A stretch of DNA of 64,000 nt from Neisseriaceae bacterium (GTDB lineage Bacteria > Pseudomonadota > Gammaproteobacteria > Burkholderiales > Chromobacteriaceae), in the NCBI GenBank assembly GCA_027489245.1, contig JAIYAC010000017.1:1-64000 (forward strand), written 5' to 3'. Below, in pieces: positions 45,986 to 55,076 of the stretch; the stretch's first letter is position 1; each line of letters starts with the position of its first letter. A model generated the notes under the pieces. That model was not told where the DNA came from and made no database searches. It saw nothing but the letters and a program-made list of their open reading frames with translations. Position numbers and translations under genes: made by a program.

Positions 45986-46156
45986 ATGACGCACGCACCC
46001 GCACCGCGGCCGCAAACTGCCGCAGACAAGCAACCGTACACCGTGCTGGATACGCGCACCCTGTTTGCGCGCGACCGCCAGCTGCTGATCTGCCACCGTG
46101 GCCAGTACTACCGCCTGCAACTGACACAAAACGACAAACTGATACTGGTGAAGTAA
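45986..46156 (+). CDS. hemP: Hemin uptake protein HemP
   Basis: 56 residues. The C-terminal half, TRTLFARDRQLLICHRGQYYRLQLTQNDKLILVK, is the HemP/HmuP signature (SxxLFxxxxxLxIxHxGxxYxLRxTxxxKLILTK pattern). HmuP of other proteobacteria acts with Fur as an activator of heme-uptake genes. A near-perfect ribosome site AAAGGAGG lies at 45971-45978, so the ATG at 45986 is chosen over an earlier in-frame codon. First gene of the hemP-hmuRSTUV operon, directly under the Fur box. Confidence 0.92.
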   Translation: MTHAPAPRPQTAADKQPYTVLDTRTLFARDRQLLICHRGQYYRLQLTQNDKLILVK

Positions 46157-46222
46157 CACCGCAACCCACCCCACCGAGCCAGCCATCGCCAGCCACGGTG
46201 CCACGCATACAGGAGAAGATCC

Positions 46223-48322
46223 GTGTCCAAGGATCGTATTACCCTGGCGGGCATCTGTCTGACGACAGTGGCCCTGCCTGTCTTTGCCGACACCCCCACC
46301 GTGCTGGAAACCACCACGGTTACCGCCAACCGCATCAGCGAACAGCTGGCCGATACCGCGCCGAATATCTCGGCCGTTGGCCGCACGCAGCTGGACCGCC
46401 AGCACGCCAGCGACCTGGACAGCCTGCTATCGCAAGAACCCGGCGTGTCCGTGCCGGGCGACCAGGGCCGGCGCGGCAACGCCGGTGTGACCATACGCGG
46501 TATCGAAACCAACCGCATCCTGATGCAGGTAGACGGCACCCGCCTGCCCGAAGCCTATATGAGCGGCAGCGGCGCCATCTCCGGGCGAGACCTGGTAGAG
46601 CCGGACACCCTGCGCCAGATCGACATCATCAAAGGCCCGGCGTCGGCGCTGTTCGGCAGTGACGCCATCGGCGGCGTGATCAGCCAGCACACCTTCGAGC
46701 CGGCCGACTTTGTCGACCGTGACAAGCCGCTGCACTTTGGCCTGAAGCAATCGTATGACGGCGCCCGCCGCGGCAGCGCCAGCACCGCCACGGTGGCCGC
46801 CGCCGGCGACAACACCGCCGCGCTGCTGATGCTGACCCAGCGCCGTGCACACCAGCTGGACACCCCCGCCAGCCGCGACATAGAAGGCGGCCAGCGCACC
46901 GTGGCCGACCCGCAGCTGACCGACACCCGCAACGTGCTGGCCAAGGTGGCGCTAGGCCAGGACGGCCCGCACCAGCTGCTGCTGGGCGTGGAAAGCTTCG
47001 ACCGCCAGCGCCAGACCGAGCTGCTCAGCGCCCGTGGCGCCGCCACCGGCTATACCGTGCGCGACCGCGACAGCGACGACGACACCCGCCGCCAGCGTTA
47101 CAGCGCCGAATACCGCTACCAGGGCGACGGCAGCCTGGCGGCGGCCAACCTCAAGCTGTACCAGCAAACGCTGCGTAACGAAGACAAGGCGGCAGAGGTA
47201 CGCAACACCGGCACCCGCTACGAAAACCACCGCTTCGACCAGGACATCAGCGGGCTGGACGGCCAGCTGGAATGGCGCCTGGGCGAACACCGCGTGCTGG
47301 CCGGCGTGGAAGCCACCCGCACCGACACCAGCCGGCTGACGCGTACCACCAGCGGCAGCACCACCACCAGCAGCAAAACCTTCCCCGATAACCGCAGCGA
47401 GCGCCTGGGCCTGTTTGTGCAAGACCAGTTCCGCCTGGGCAGCCTTACCCTTACCCCGGCGCTGCGCTACGACCGCTACACCATGACGCCGCAAAGCGAC
47501 GCCATCTACCAGGCCAGCAGCGGCGGCGCGGTGCCGGTAAGCCGCTTTCAGGACAGCGCCTGGTCGCCACGGCTGGGCCTGAGCCTGCCGCTGGCTGGCG
47601 GGCTCACCGGCTTTGCCAACCTCAGCACCGGCTTTCGCGCGCCACCGTTCGATAGCTCGTTCATGACCTTCAACAACGCGCAGGCTGGCTACCGCATCAT
47701 CCCCAACGCCAGCCTGAAATCGGAAACCTCGCGCGGCATAGAGCTGGGCAGCAAGTACCAGGGCGGCAGCCTCAGCGGCCAACTTACCGCCTTCTATAAC
47801 CGCTACAGCCACTTCATCGACACCGTCACCCTGGGTACCGACGCCAACTCGCCACGCGGCATCTTCCAGTACCAGAACCTGGACAGCGTACAAACCCACG
47901 GCGTGGAAGCCCGCGCCGGCTGGCAGGCCAGCCACGCCCTGCTGCTGGACGGCAGTGTGGCCTGGGCGCACGGCAGCAACCGCAAAACCGGCACCCCGCT
48001 CAACAGCATCGACCCGCTGAAAGCCACGCTGGGCGCGCACTACCAGCAAGGGCAATGGGGCAGCGATGCCCTGCTGACCATGGTAGCCGCCAAAACCCGC
48101 GCCGCCAGCGCCAGCCAGTTCAAGGCCCCCGGCTACGCCACGCTGGACGTGGGCGGCTGGGTGAAGCTAGCCAAGCACACCACGCTGCGCGCCACCGTAC
48201 ACAACGTGGGCGACAAGAAATACTGGCAATGGGCCGACGTGAAAAGCCTCACCGGTAGTGCTGTGGATTTCTACGCCCAGGCCGGCCGCAGCATCAGCGC
48301 CAGCCTGGAAACCCGCTTCTGA
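46223..48322 (+). CDS. hmuR: TonB-dependent heme/hemoglobin receptor
   Basis: Outer-membrane receptor for heme or hemoproteins, 699 residues, GTG start with AGGAGAAG before it. Signal peptide (to about FA-DTP, residue 22), TonB box ETTTVTA, plug domain with GVSVPGDQGRRGNAGVTIRGIETNRILMQVDGTRLPE and IDIIKGPASALFGSDAIGGVI, then a beta-barrel ending in SASLETRF with the terminal phenylalanine. The FRAP motif of heme receptors is present (GFRAPPFDSSF), followed by PNASL in place of NPNL. It is followed by hmuSTUV in the same operon. Confidence 0.94.
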   Translation: MSKDRITLAGICLTTVALPVFADTPTVLETTTVTANRISEQLADTAPNISAVGRTQLDRQHASDLDSLLSQEPGVSVPGDQGRRGNAGVTIRGIETNRILMQVDGTRLPEAYMSGSGAISGRDLVEPDTLRQIDIIKGPASALFGSDAIGGVISQHTFEPADFVDRDKPLHFGLKQSYDGARRGSASTATVAAAGDNTAALLMLTQRRAHQLDTPASRDIEGGQRTVADPQLTDTRNVLAKVALGQDGPHQLLLGVESFDRQRQTELLSARGAATGYTVRDRDSDDDTRRQRYSAEYRYQGDGSLAAANLKLYQQTLRNEDKAAEVRNTGTRYENHRFDQDISGLDGQLEWRLGEHRVLAGVEATRTDTSRLTRTTSGSTTTSSKTFPDNRSERLGLFVQDQFRLGSLTLTPALRYDRYTMTPQSDAIYQASSGGAVPVSRFQDSAWSPRLGLSLPLAGGLTGFANLSTGFRAPPFDSSFMTFNNAQAGYRIIPNASLKSETSRGIELGSKYQGGSLSGQLTAFYNRYSHFIDTVTLGTDANSPRGIFQYQNLDSVQTHGVEARAGWQASHALLLDGSVAWAHGSNRKTGTPLNSIDPLKATLGAHYQQGQWGSDALLTMVAAKTRAASASQFKAPGYATLDVGGWVKLAKHTTLRATVHNVGDKKYWQWADVKSLTGSAVDFYAQAGRSISASLETRF

Positions 48323-48332
48323 AAGGACAGAC

Positions 48333-49388
48333 ATGAACGCGCCCCTTACCCTGTTGCAGCGCTATGACGCACTAAAAGCCGAACAAACCCACCTGCGCCA
48401 GCGTGACGCCGCCGCCGCCCTGGGCGTCAGCGAGGCCCAGCTGCTGGCTTGCCTGCCCGGCAGCACCCGCCTGCACTGCGACCTGCCCGCCCTGCTGCCG
48501 CGCCTGGCAGCACTGGGCACGCTGAAAGCCATCACCCGCAACGAACTGGCCGTGCACGAAAAAGACGGCCGCTACGACAACCTGACGCTATCCGACAAAG
48601 TAGGCCTAGTGCTGAACCCGGGCGGGCTGGACCTGCGCCTGTTCCCCGCGCACTGGGTACACGCCTACGCCGCCGAACAAGCCAGCCCGCGTGGCACGCT
48701 GCGCTCGCTGCAGTTTTACGACGCCGCCGGCCACGCCCTCCACAAGCTGTACCTGAAAGACGATAGCGCCGTGCCCGCCTGGCAGGCGCTGGTGGCCGAG
48801 TTTGCCGACGCCGACCCTGCGCCGCTGCTCGATAGCAGCTACACCCAGGCCGCACCGGCCAGCCAGGCGCTGCCCGAAGGCTTCGACGCCGCCGGTTTTG
48901 CCGACGCCTGGCTGGCGCTGCAGGATGTACACCACTTCCACGGCCTGCTGCGCAAACACGGCCTGACCCGCCAGCAAGCCTTCCGCCACGCACCGTCCGG
49001 CCACGCCTGGCTGTTGGCCGCCGACGCAGCAGACGCCCTGCTACGCCGCGCCGCCGACAGCGCGCTGCCCATCATGGTATTTGTCGGCAATAGCGGCATG
49101 GTGCAGATCCACACCGGCGCCATCCAGCGCGTGCAGCGCATCGGCGAGTGGCTGAACATCCTCGACCCCGGCTTCAACCTGCACCTGCAAGACAGCCAGC
49201 TGCACGAGATCTGGCTGGTGCGCCGCCCCACGCGCGACGGCATCATCACCGCCATCGAGGCGTTCGATGCCCACGGCCACAGCATTGTCAGCTTCTTTGG
49301 CCAGCGTACCGAGGGCGAACCGGAGCTGGCCGGCTGGCGCGAGCTGGCCGAGGCACTGCCACGCAAAGGGGCCGAACATGTGGCGTAA
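48333..49388 (+). CDS. hmuS: Hemin-degrading factor HmuS/HemS
   Basis: Cytosolic heme-binding and degradation protein of 351 residues made of two related halves. Visible family features include LGTLKAITRNELAVHEKDGRYDNL, VGLVLNPGGLDLRLFPAHWVHAYA and, in the second half, LPIMVFVGNSGMVQIHTGAIQRVQ, MGxWLNILDPGFNLHL-like GEWLNILDPGFNLHL and HEIWLVRRPTRDGIITAIEAFDAHG. It receives heme imported by HmuRTUV. The ATG at 48333 follows AAAGGAC, ten bases after the hmuR stop. Confidence 0.94.
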   Translation: MNAPLTLLQRYDALKAEQTHLRQRDAAAALGVSEAQLLACLPGSTRLHCDLPALLPRLAALGTLKAITRNELAVHEKDGRYDNLTLSDKVGLVLNPGGLDLRLFPAHWVHAYAAEQASPRGTLRSLQFYDAAGHALHKLYLKDDSAVPAWQALVAEFADADPAPLLDSSYTQAAPASQALPEGFDAAGFADAWLALQDVHHFHGLLRKHGLTRQQAFRHAPSGHAWLLAADAADALLRRAADSALPIMVFVGNSGMVQIHTGAIQRVQRIGEWLNILDPGFNLHLQDSQLHEIWLVRRPTRDGIITAIEAFDAHGHSIVSFFGQRTEGEPELAGWRELAEALPRKGAEHVA

Positions 49389-50181
49389 ACGCCTGCCGCT
49401 GTTACTGGCGCTGGCCATGGCCCCGGCGCTGGCCGCCGCACCGGCACAGACCCGCGTGGTGGCGCTGACCGCCGACGTAGCCGAAATCGTGCTGGCGCTG
49501 GACGCGCAGCACCTGCTGGTTGGCCGCGACAAGCTGGCGCGCCAGCCACAGCTGGCCCGTGTGCCCGAAATCGGCAGCTCGCGCGCGCTGACACCGCAGC
49601 CCGTGCTGGCCAGCAAGCCGGACCTGGTGCTGGGCAGCGACCAGGCGCAGCCGCCAGCCATCTACGACCAGCTGCAAGCACTGGGGCTAAAGGTTGGCCG
49701 CATCCGCCACAGCGAAGACCCGGCCGCCTTTGCCGACGGTATTCGCCAGGTAGGCCAGGCGCTGGGCCAGCCCAAGCGTGCCGAGCAGCTGGCCGGCACC
49801 TGGCTGCTGGCGCTGCAGCCACGCAGCGGCAAGGGCAAGCGCGTGCTGTTTAGCTACGACGGCCGGCTGGTGGCCGGTAGCGGCACCGCGGGCGACGCCA
49901 TCATCCGCGCCGCCGGTGCAGTGAACGCCGCCGCCGACGTGCAGGGCTTTTTGCCGATGACGCCGGAAGCCTGGCTGCGCGCCGCGCCGGATGTGGTGAT
50001 CGTAGCGGCGCACAACACGCCGGTATTCGGTAGCCTGGCCGCACTGAAAGCCCGGCCGGAGCTGGCCGCCAGCCCCGCGGTCAAAACAGGCCGCGTGCTG
50101 GCCTGGCCAGCGGCCGACTTCCTGCGCCTGGGCGTAGCCAGCCCGGCCACGGTGCAAAAACTGCGGGCGCTGGCCTCATGA
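49378..50181 (+). CDS. hmuT: Periplasmic heme-binding protein HmuT
   Basis: Substrate-binding protein of the heme ABC importer, 267 residues, with a signal peptide (MWRKRLPLLLALAMAPALAAAPA) and a cluster-A2 type fold: VVALTADVAEIVLALDAQHLLVGRD, PDLVLGSDQAQPPAIYDQL, SGTAGDAIIRAAGAVNAAADVQGF and PDVVIVAAHNTPVFGSL. It overlaps the end of hmuS by 11 bases and the start of hmuU by four (ATGA), indicating coupled translation. The upstream extension of the frame within hmuS is rejected. Confidence 0.94.
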   Translation: MWRKRLPLLLALAMAPALAAAPAQTRVVALTADVAEIVLALDAQHLLVGRDKLARQPQLARVPEIGSSRALTPQPVLASKPDLVLGSDQAQPPAIYDQLQALGLKVGRIRHSEDPAAFADGIRQVGQALGQPKRAEQLAGTWLLALQPRSGKGKRVLFSYDGRLVAGSGTAGDAIIRAAGAVNAAADVQGFLPMTPEAWLRAAPDVVIVAAHNTPVFGSLAALKARPELAASPAVKTGRVLAWPAADFLRLGVASPATVQKLRALAS

Positions 50182-51162
50182 GCAGCAGCCGCACACTGGG
50201 CATCCTGCCCGCCTGGCCGCGCTTGCCGGGGGCGGGCTTAGGGTTGGCCACACTGAGCGGGCTGGCGCTGATCTGGCTGCTGGCCGGCTTTGGCGCCGGG
50301 CAATGGCAGGTACCCGACTGGCACGACCCCATCGTGCGCCAGCTGCGTCTGCCGCGCATCGCCAACGCGCTGCTGGTAGGCGCGGCACTGGCGATGAGCG
50401 GCGCGGCGCTGCAGGCGCTGTTTCGCAACCCGCTGGCCGACCCGGGGCTGATCGGCACCTCGTCCGGCGCCGCGCTGGGGGTCATCGCCGTGATCGCGCT
50501 GGGCGTGGGCGGCCTGAGCGTGCCGCTGGCGGCGTTTGGCGGCGGCCTGGCCGTCACCGCGCTGATTCTGCTGCTGAACCGCCTGCTGCAAGGCGGCCAG
50601 GCCGGGCTGCTGATTATCGGTGTGGTGGTGGGTGCCTGCTGCGGCGCCATCGTCAGCCTGCTGCTGTTTCTGTCCGACGACCTGACGCTGCGCGGTGCCA
50701 TGAGCTGGCTGTCCGGCAGCCTGGCCGAGGCGCGCTTTGCCGAGCACGGCTACGTGCTGCCGGTGATGGCGCTGGGCGCGGCCATACTGCTGCTGGTGGC
50801 GCGCGATCTGGACTGCCTGCTGCTGGGTGACGACACCGCGCGTTCGCTGGTGGTACAGGTTGGCCGCACCCGCACGCTTACCGCAGTGGGGGCGGCGCTG
50901 CTGGCCGGTGGTGCGGTGACGCTGTCCGGCATTATCGGTTTTGTCGGCATGATGGTGCCCAACGCCATCGCGCTGCTGGGCGGCGGTACGCGGCGCCAGC
51001 TGATGCTGTGGTCGGCCTGGGTGGGCGCGCTGTTCCTGCTGCTGATCGATACGCTGGGCCGCGAAGTGGCCTACCCGGTAGACCTGCCGGCCGGCGTGAT
51101 GGCAGCCTTTGCCGGGCCGGTGTTCTTTTTATGGCTGTTCCGCCGCCTGCAAGGAGGCCGCC

Positions 51163-51182
<20 letters not shown>
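50178..51182 (+). CDS. hmuU: Heme ABC transporter permease HmuU
   Basis: FecCD-family permease of 334 residues with about ten membrane helices. Family hallmarks: RLPRIANALLVGAALAMSGAALQALFRNPLADPGLIGTSSGAALG near the N-terminus, MSWLSGSLAEA, and GIIGFVGMMVPNAIALLGGGTRRQLM in the cytoplasmic loop that docks the ATPase. It dimerises with itself and works with HmuT and HmuV. Its 3' end overlaps hmuV by 20 bases. Confidence 0.95.
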
Positions 51183-51939
<757 letters not shown>

Positions 51940-51962
51940 TACCTGCCCAAGCCAGCATGCAA

Positions 51963-51990
51963 AAAGCCCCGGTCAGCAGACCGGGGCTTT
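51963..51990. terminator. Bidirectional terminator between hmuV and map
   Basis: AAAGCCCCGGTC and GACCGGGGCTTT form a 12-pair stem around AGCA; the stem lies between converging genes. Confidence 0.92.
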
Positions 51991-52010
51991 GGCGTGTACG
52001 GCAAACAGTG

Positions 52011-52805
52011 TCAGATCGGCGCGTAGCTACCCACGCCTTCCGGCCAGCGCGTCAGCACGTCGTAGCCGTCTTCGGTTACCACCACCATGTGCTCCCACTG
52101 CGCCGACAGCGAGCGGTCTTTGGTCACCACAGTCCAGCCGTCAGCCAGCTGGCGGATGTCGGCCTTGCCGGCGTTGATCATCGGCTCGATGGTAAAGATC
52201 ATGCCCGGTGCCAGCGTCAGGCCGGTACCGGGGCGGCCGTAATGCAGCACCTCCGGCTCGGTGTGGTACACGGTGCCAATGCCGTGGCCGCAGTACTCGC
52301 GCACCACGCTAAAGCCCTCGCGCAGCGCCACCTGCTGGATAGCGTGGCCCACGTCACCCAGACGTGCGCCAGGGCGTACGGCACGGATGCCGGCACACAT
52401 GGCCTCGTAGGTGGTATCCACCAGGCGCTTGGCCAGCGGCGACGGCGTGCCCACGTAGTACATGCGGCTGCTGTCGCCGTACCAGCCATCCTTGATCACC
52501 GCCACGTCGATATTAACGATATCGCCATCCTGCAGCTTTTTATCGTTGGGGATGCCATGGCAAATCACGTGGTTTACCGAGGCACAGATGGTTTTGGGGT
52601 AGCCGTGGTAGCCGATGTTGGCCGGCTTGGCCTGCTGCACATTAATGATGTACTCGCGGCACAGGCGGTCCAGCTCGTCGGTGGTCACACCGGGCTGAAC
52701 GTACGGGCCGATCATCTGCAACAGCTCGGCAGCCAGCGCACCGGCTCGGCGCGACAGGGCGATTTCTTCGGCGTTGCGTAGCACTACTTGTCGTTGGTTC
52801 GCCAT
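52011..52805 (-). CDS. map: Type I methionine aminopeptidase
   Basis: Removes the initiator methionine from nascent proteins. The 264 residues include the metal ligands in DIVNIDVAVIKDGWYGDSSRMYYVG (two Asp), EYCGHGIG (His), MIFTIEPMIN (Glu) and SAQWEHMVVV (Glu), and the substrate histidine in SVNHVICHGIP. It is not in the usual rpsB-neighbouring context. Its ATG overlaps the stop of the upstream ParD-like gene (TGATG), so translation is coupled. This may be a second map gene, with another copy elsewhere in the genome. Confidence 0.94.
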   Translation of the reverse strand: MANQRQVVLRNAEEIALSRRAGALAAELLQMIGPYVQPGVTTDELDRLCREYIINVQQAKPANIGYHGYPKTICASVNHVICHGIPNDKKLQDGDIVNIDVAVIKDGWYGDSSRMYYVGTPSPLAKRLVDTTYEAMCAGIRAVRPGARLGDVGHAIQQVALREGFSVVREYCGHGIGTVYHTEPEVLHYGRPGTGLTLAPGMIFTIEPMINAGKADIRQLADGWTVVTKDRSLSAQWEHMVVVTEDGYDVLTRWPEGVGSYAPI

Positions 52806-53035
52806 CAGGCGTGCTCCTGCGTGGTGGGTGGCAAGGCAATACCCGGCAGACGCTCGCCGGCCTCGGCGCGAATCAGCAGCTGGCAGATATCGCTATAGCT
52901 CAGCTTGGGGTTCAGCTCGGCCAGCATGCCCACGCGCAGCCAATGCTCGGCCTGCGCATTGATGGAGCGGCTCAGCGCCCCGCTGGTCTGGCGCAGCGTC
53001 TCGTGCATCTGTTCGGAAATCTTGACGATGCCCAT
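52805..53035 (-). CDS. ParD-like antitoxin-family protein
   Basis: 76 residues matching the ParD-like family (PF11903 type): MGIVKISEQMHETLRQTSGALSRSINAQAEHWLRVGMLAELNPKLSYSDICQLLIRAE. The N-terminal beta strand and two helices suggest a ribbon-helix-helix DNA-binding fold. No ParE-like toxin gene is adjacent; the partner position is taken by map, which overlaps by one base. The ATG at 53035 starts the conserved region. It may be an operon regulator rather than an antitoxin. Confidence 0.85.
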   Translation of the reverse strand: MGIVKISEQMHETLRQTSGALSRSINAQAEHWLRVGMLAELNPKLSYSDICQLLIRAEAGERLPGIALPPTTQEHA

Positions 53036-53291
53036 TGCCACCTCGTTATACGGTTTATATATGGTTCGTATATTAACAGCCGGAATGCTAGTTGGCCACG
53101 CTTGCTGGCAAAGTAATGGCATGGCTTTAATCATATTGCTTATTTAAAAAAGCTCGCTGTATTTCAAGTGCCACAACGAAATCGATAGGAATACGCCGCG
53201 GCGTCACCGTGGCAGACAAAGAAACCTACAGCGTGCTACATAGAAGCTATCAATAAAAGTGTCGTGCCAGACACACCTCGGGGAGACCACC
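53036..53291. promoter_or_regulatory. Divergent AT-rich spacer between the ParD-like and chemoreceptor genes
   Basis: 255 bases, AT-rich, with no supported gene. The alternating stretch TTTATATATGG and TATATTAAC near 53056-53081 is a likely leftward promoter and possible ParD-like binding region. No firm rightward hexamers. Confidence 0.4.
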
Positions 53292-54416
53292 ATGTTCAGT
53301 TTTATCAAACGCCAGCAAACCAGTAGCGCCCAAGACGAAGAAATCAACCAGCTACGCCAGATGCTGGACTGCGTAGACAACCTGATCATGCTGGCAGACA
53401 CCACGCCGGAAAACAGCATCATTTACATGAACAAGACGGCGCGCGACACGCTGGCACAGCACCGCTCGGCCATGAACCAGAAGTTTCGCCCCGGGGTAGA
53501 CGTAGACAAGGCCTACCAGCACTCCATCCACCAGTTTCACGTATCGCCAGACCGCATCCGCGCCATTCTGCAAGACCTGGCCAGCGGCAAGCTAGCCGTA
53601 CACAAGGCCATGATCCCGGTGGGCAACATCACCTTCGAGACAAAAGTGTTCCCCATCTGGCGCCAGGGCAACAGCCGCGAGCTGCTGTGCTTCATGGCCA
53701 GCTTTCGCGATGTCAGCGCCAATGTGATGGCGGAAAAGCTGGCCGCAGAAACCGCCAGCCGCCGCCAGTTTCTGGAAGAGCGCGTGGGGGAAATCTCGCA
53801 GAACATGCAGGGCATGAGCGCTACCATCGAAAACGTGGCGGTGCAGACGGCGTCGGCGTCCGAGTCGGCCGAAGTGATGCTGCGCGAAAGCCGCCAAGGG
53901 GTCGTGATTGTGGACGAGACCAGCCAGAGCATGAAAACCGTGGCCAATATGGTGCGCAGCACGGCAGACAGCCTGACGTCGCTGGGGCAGCGCTCCGAGG
54001 CCATTGGCCAGATCGTGAACGTGATCAAGGACATTGCCGACCAGACCAACCTGCTGGCGCTGAACGCGGCCATCGAGGCGGCCCGCGCCGGCGAAATGGG
54101 CCGCGGCTTTGCCGTGGTGGCCGACGAGGTACGCAAGCTGGCCGAGCGCACCACCGCTGCCACCCAGCAAATTGGCGGCATGATCAAGGAAATCCAGCAG
54201 GACGTGCAGCAAAACGTGGCCGCTATCGAGCAGGGCCGCCAGCAGGTGGCCGCCACGGAAAGCGACTTCCAGCGCGCCGAGGCCGCACTGGAAAAAATCG
54301 TGCAGGAGGTGAACCAGATGCGTGATTTTGTGGTGCAGATTGCCGAAGCCAGCGAAGAGCAGGCCGCTACCTCGCAGGATATTTCGGACAAACTGGGCGA
54401 TATCGCACGCAGCTAG
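53292..54416 (+). CDS. Soluble PAS-containing methyl-accepting chemotaxis protein
   Basis: 374 residues with no membrane helix. A PAS-like domain (about 22-140, with [31 protein letters not shown] and FETKVFPIW) precedes the MCP signalling domain, whose hairpin tip reads [43 protein letters not shown]. The signalling domain is short in heptads. It would sense a cytosolic cue or work with a transmembrane receptor. GGGAGA lies before the ATG at 53292; the upstream extension is rejected. Confidence 0.92.
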   Translation: MFSFIKRQQTSSAQDEEINQLRQMLDCVDNLIMLADTTPENSIIYMNKTARDTLAQHRSAMNQKFRPGVDVDKAYQHSIHQFHVSPDRIRAILQDLASGKLAVHKAMIPVGNITFETKVFPIWRQGNSRELLCFMASFRDVSANVMAEKLAAETASRRQFLEERVGEISQNMQGMSATIENVAVQTASASESAEVMLRESRQGVVIVDETSQSMKTVANMVRSTADSLTSLGQRSEAIGQIVNVIKDIADQTNLLALNAAIEAARAGEMGRGFAVVADEVRKLAERTTAATQQIGGMIKEIQQDVQQNVAAIEQGRQQVAATESDFQRAEAALEKIVQEVNQMRDFVVQIAEASEEQAATSQDISDKLGDIARS

Positions 54417-54439
54417 GGCGCTGTATTCCACCACCGTGA

Positions 54440-54463
54440 CGGGCAGCGTATCGCTGCCCGTTT
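54440..54463 (+). terminator. Terminator after the soluble chemoreceptor gene
   Basis: CGGGCAGCG and CGCTGCCCG pair around TAT, followed by TTT. Confidence 0.7.
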
Positions 54464-54514
54464 GCATGGCGCCGCCGCTGGCAGATAATGGCTTTTTTAA
54501 GGAAAGAGCCCAGC

Positions 54515-54997
54515 ATGAGCCTGCAATCCGTCCGTGACTTCTTTGCCGCCAGCCATCTGGCGATCGACATTATCGAGCTGGAAACCAGCACCGCCACGGT
54601 AGCGTTGGCCGCAGCAGCGCACGGCGTGGTGCCGGGGCGCATTGCCAAAACACTGGCGTTTCGGCTAGCCGACGAGCGCACCATCCTGCTGGTGGCACGC
54701 GGCGACGCCCGCATCGACAACAAGAAATTCAAAGCGGTATTCGGCAAGGGGCGCATGCTGCCCACCGAAGAAGTACAAGCCCTGACCGGCCACCCGGTAG
54801 GCGGGGTATGCCCGTTTGGCCTGGCCACGCCGCTGCCGGTGTATATCGATGTCTCGCTACAGGATTTTGACGAGGTGCTGCCCGCCGCAGGGGATGTGCA
54901 TACCGCAGTACGCATGAGCCCCGCGCTGCTGGCAGAGGTAGTCAATGGCCAATGGGTAGATACCTGCCAGGCGGCAACCGAAGCCTCCGCCAGCTAG
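54515..54997 (+). CDS. YbaK/EbsC-family aminoacyl-tRNA deacylase
   Basis: 160 residues with the YbaK/ProX editing fold: AAAHGVVPGRIAKTLAFRL, TILLVARGDARIDNKKFKAVFG, the GHPVGGVCPFGLATPLPVYIDVSL loop and the final strand region. The first lysine segment (RIAKTLAF) is the conserved catalytic region. Related proteins hydrolyse mischarged tRNA (Cys-tRNA-Pro or Ala-tRNA-Pro); the specificity of this one is unknown. AAGGAAAG precedes the ATG at 54515. Confidence 0.9.
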   Translation: MSLQSVRDFFAASHLAIDIIELETSTATVALAAAAHGVVPGRIAKTLAFRLADERTILLVARGDARIDNKKFKAVFGKGRMLPTEEVQALTGHPVGGVCPFGLATPLPVYIDVSLQDFDEVLPAAGDVHTAVRMSPALLAEVVNGQWVDTCQAATEASAS

Positions 54998-55004
54998 GCA
55001 GCCA

Positions 55005-55034
55005 GGTTGGCCGCAAGGCGCGCTGCGGCCAACC
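55005..55034. repeat. Inverted repeat pair after the YbaK-family gene
   Basis: GGTTGGCCGCA (55005-55015) and TGCGGCCAACC (55024-55034) with an eight-base loop, between converging genes. Confidence 0.8.
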
Positions 55035-55067
55035 TGCTACCTGCTACCTGCTACCTGCTACCTGCTA
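55033..55067. repeat. Heptanucleotide tandem repeat (CCTGCTA)x5
   Basis: Five perfect CCTGCTA units directly joined to the end of the repeat hairpin, followed by CTA. It lies in the 79-base spacer ahead of the leftward chemoreceptor stop codon. Confidence 0.93.
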
Positions 55068-55076
55068 CTAGCCACA

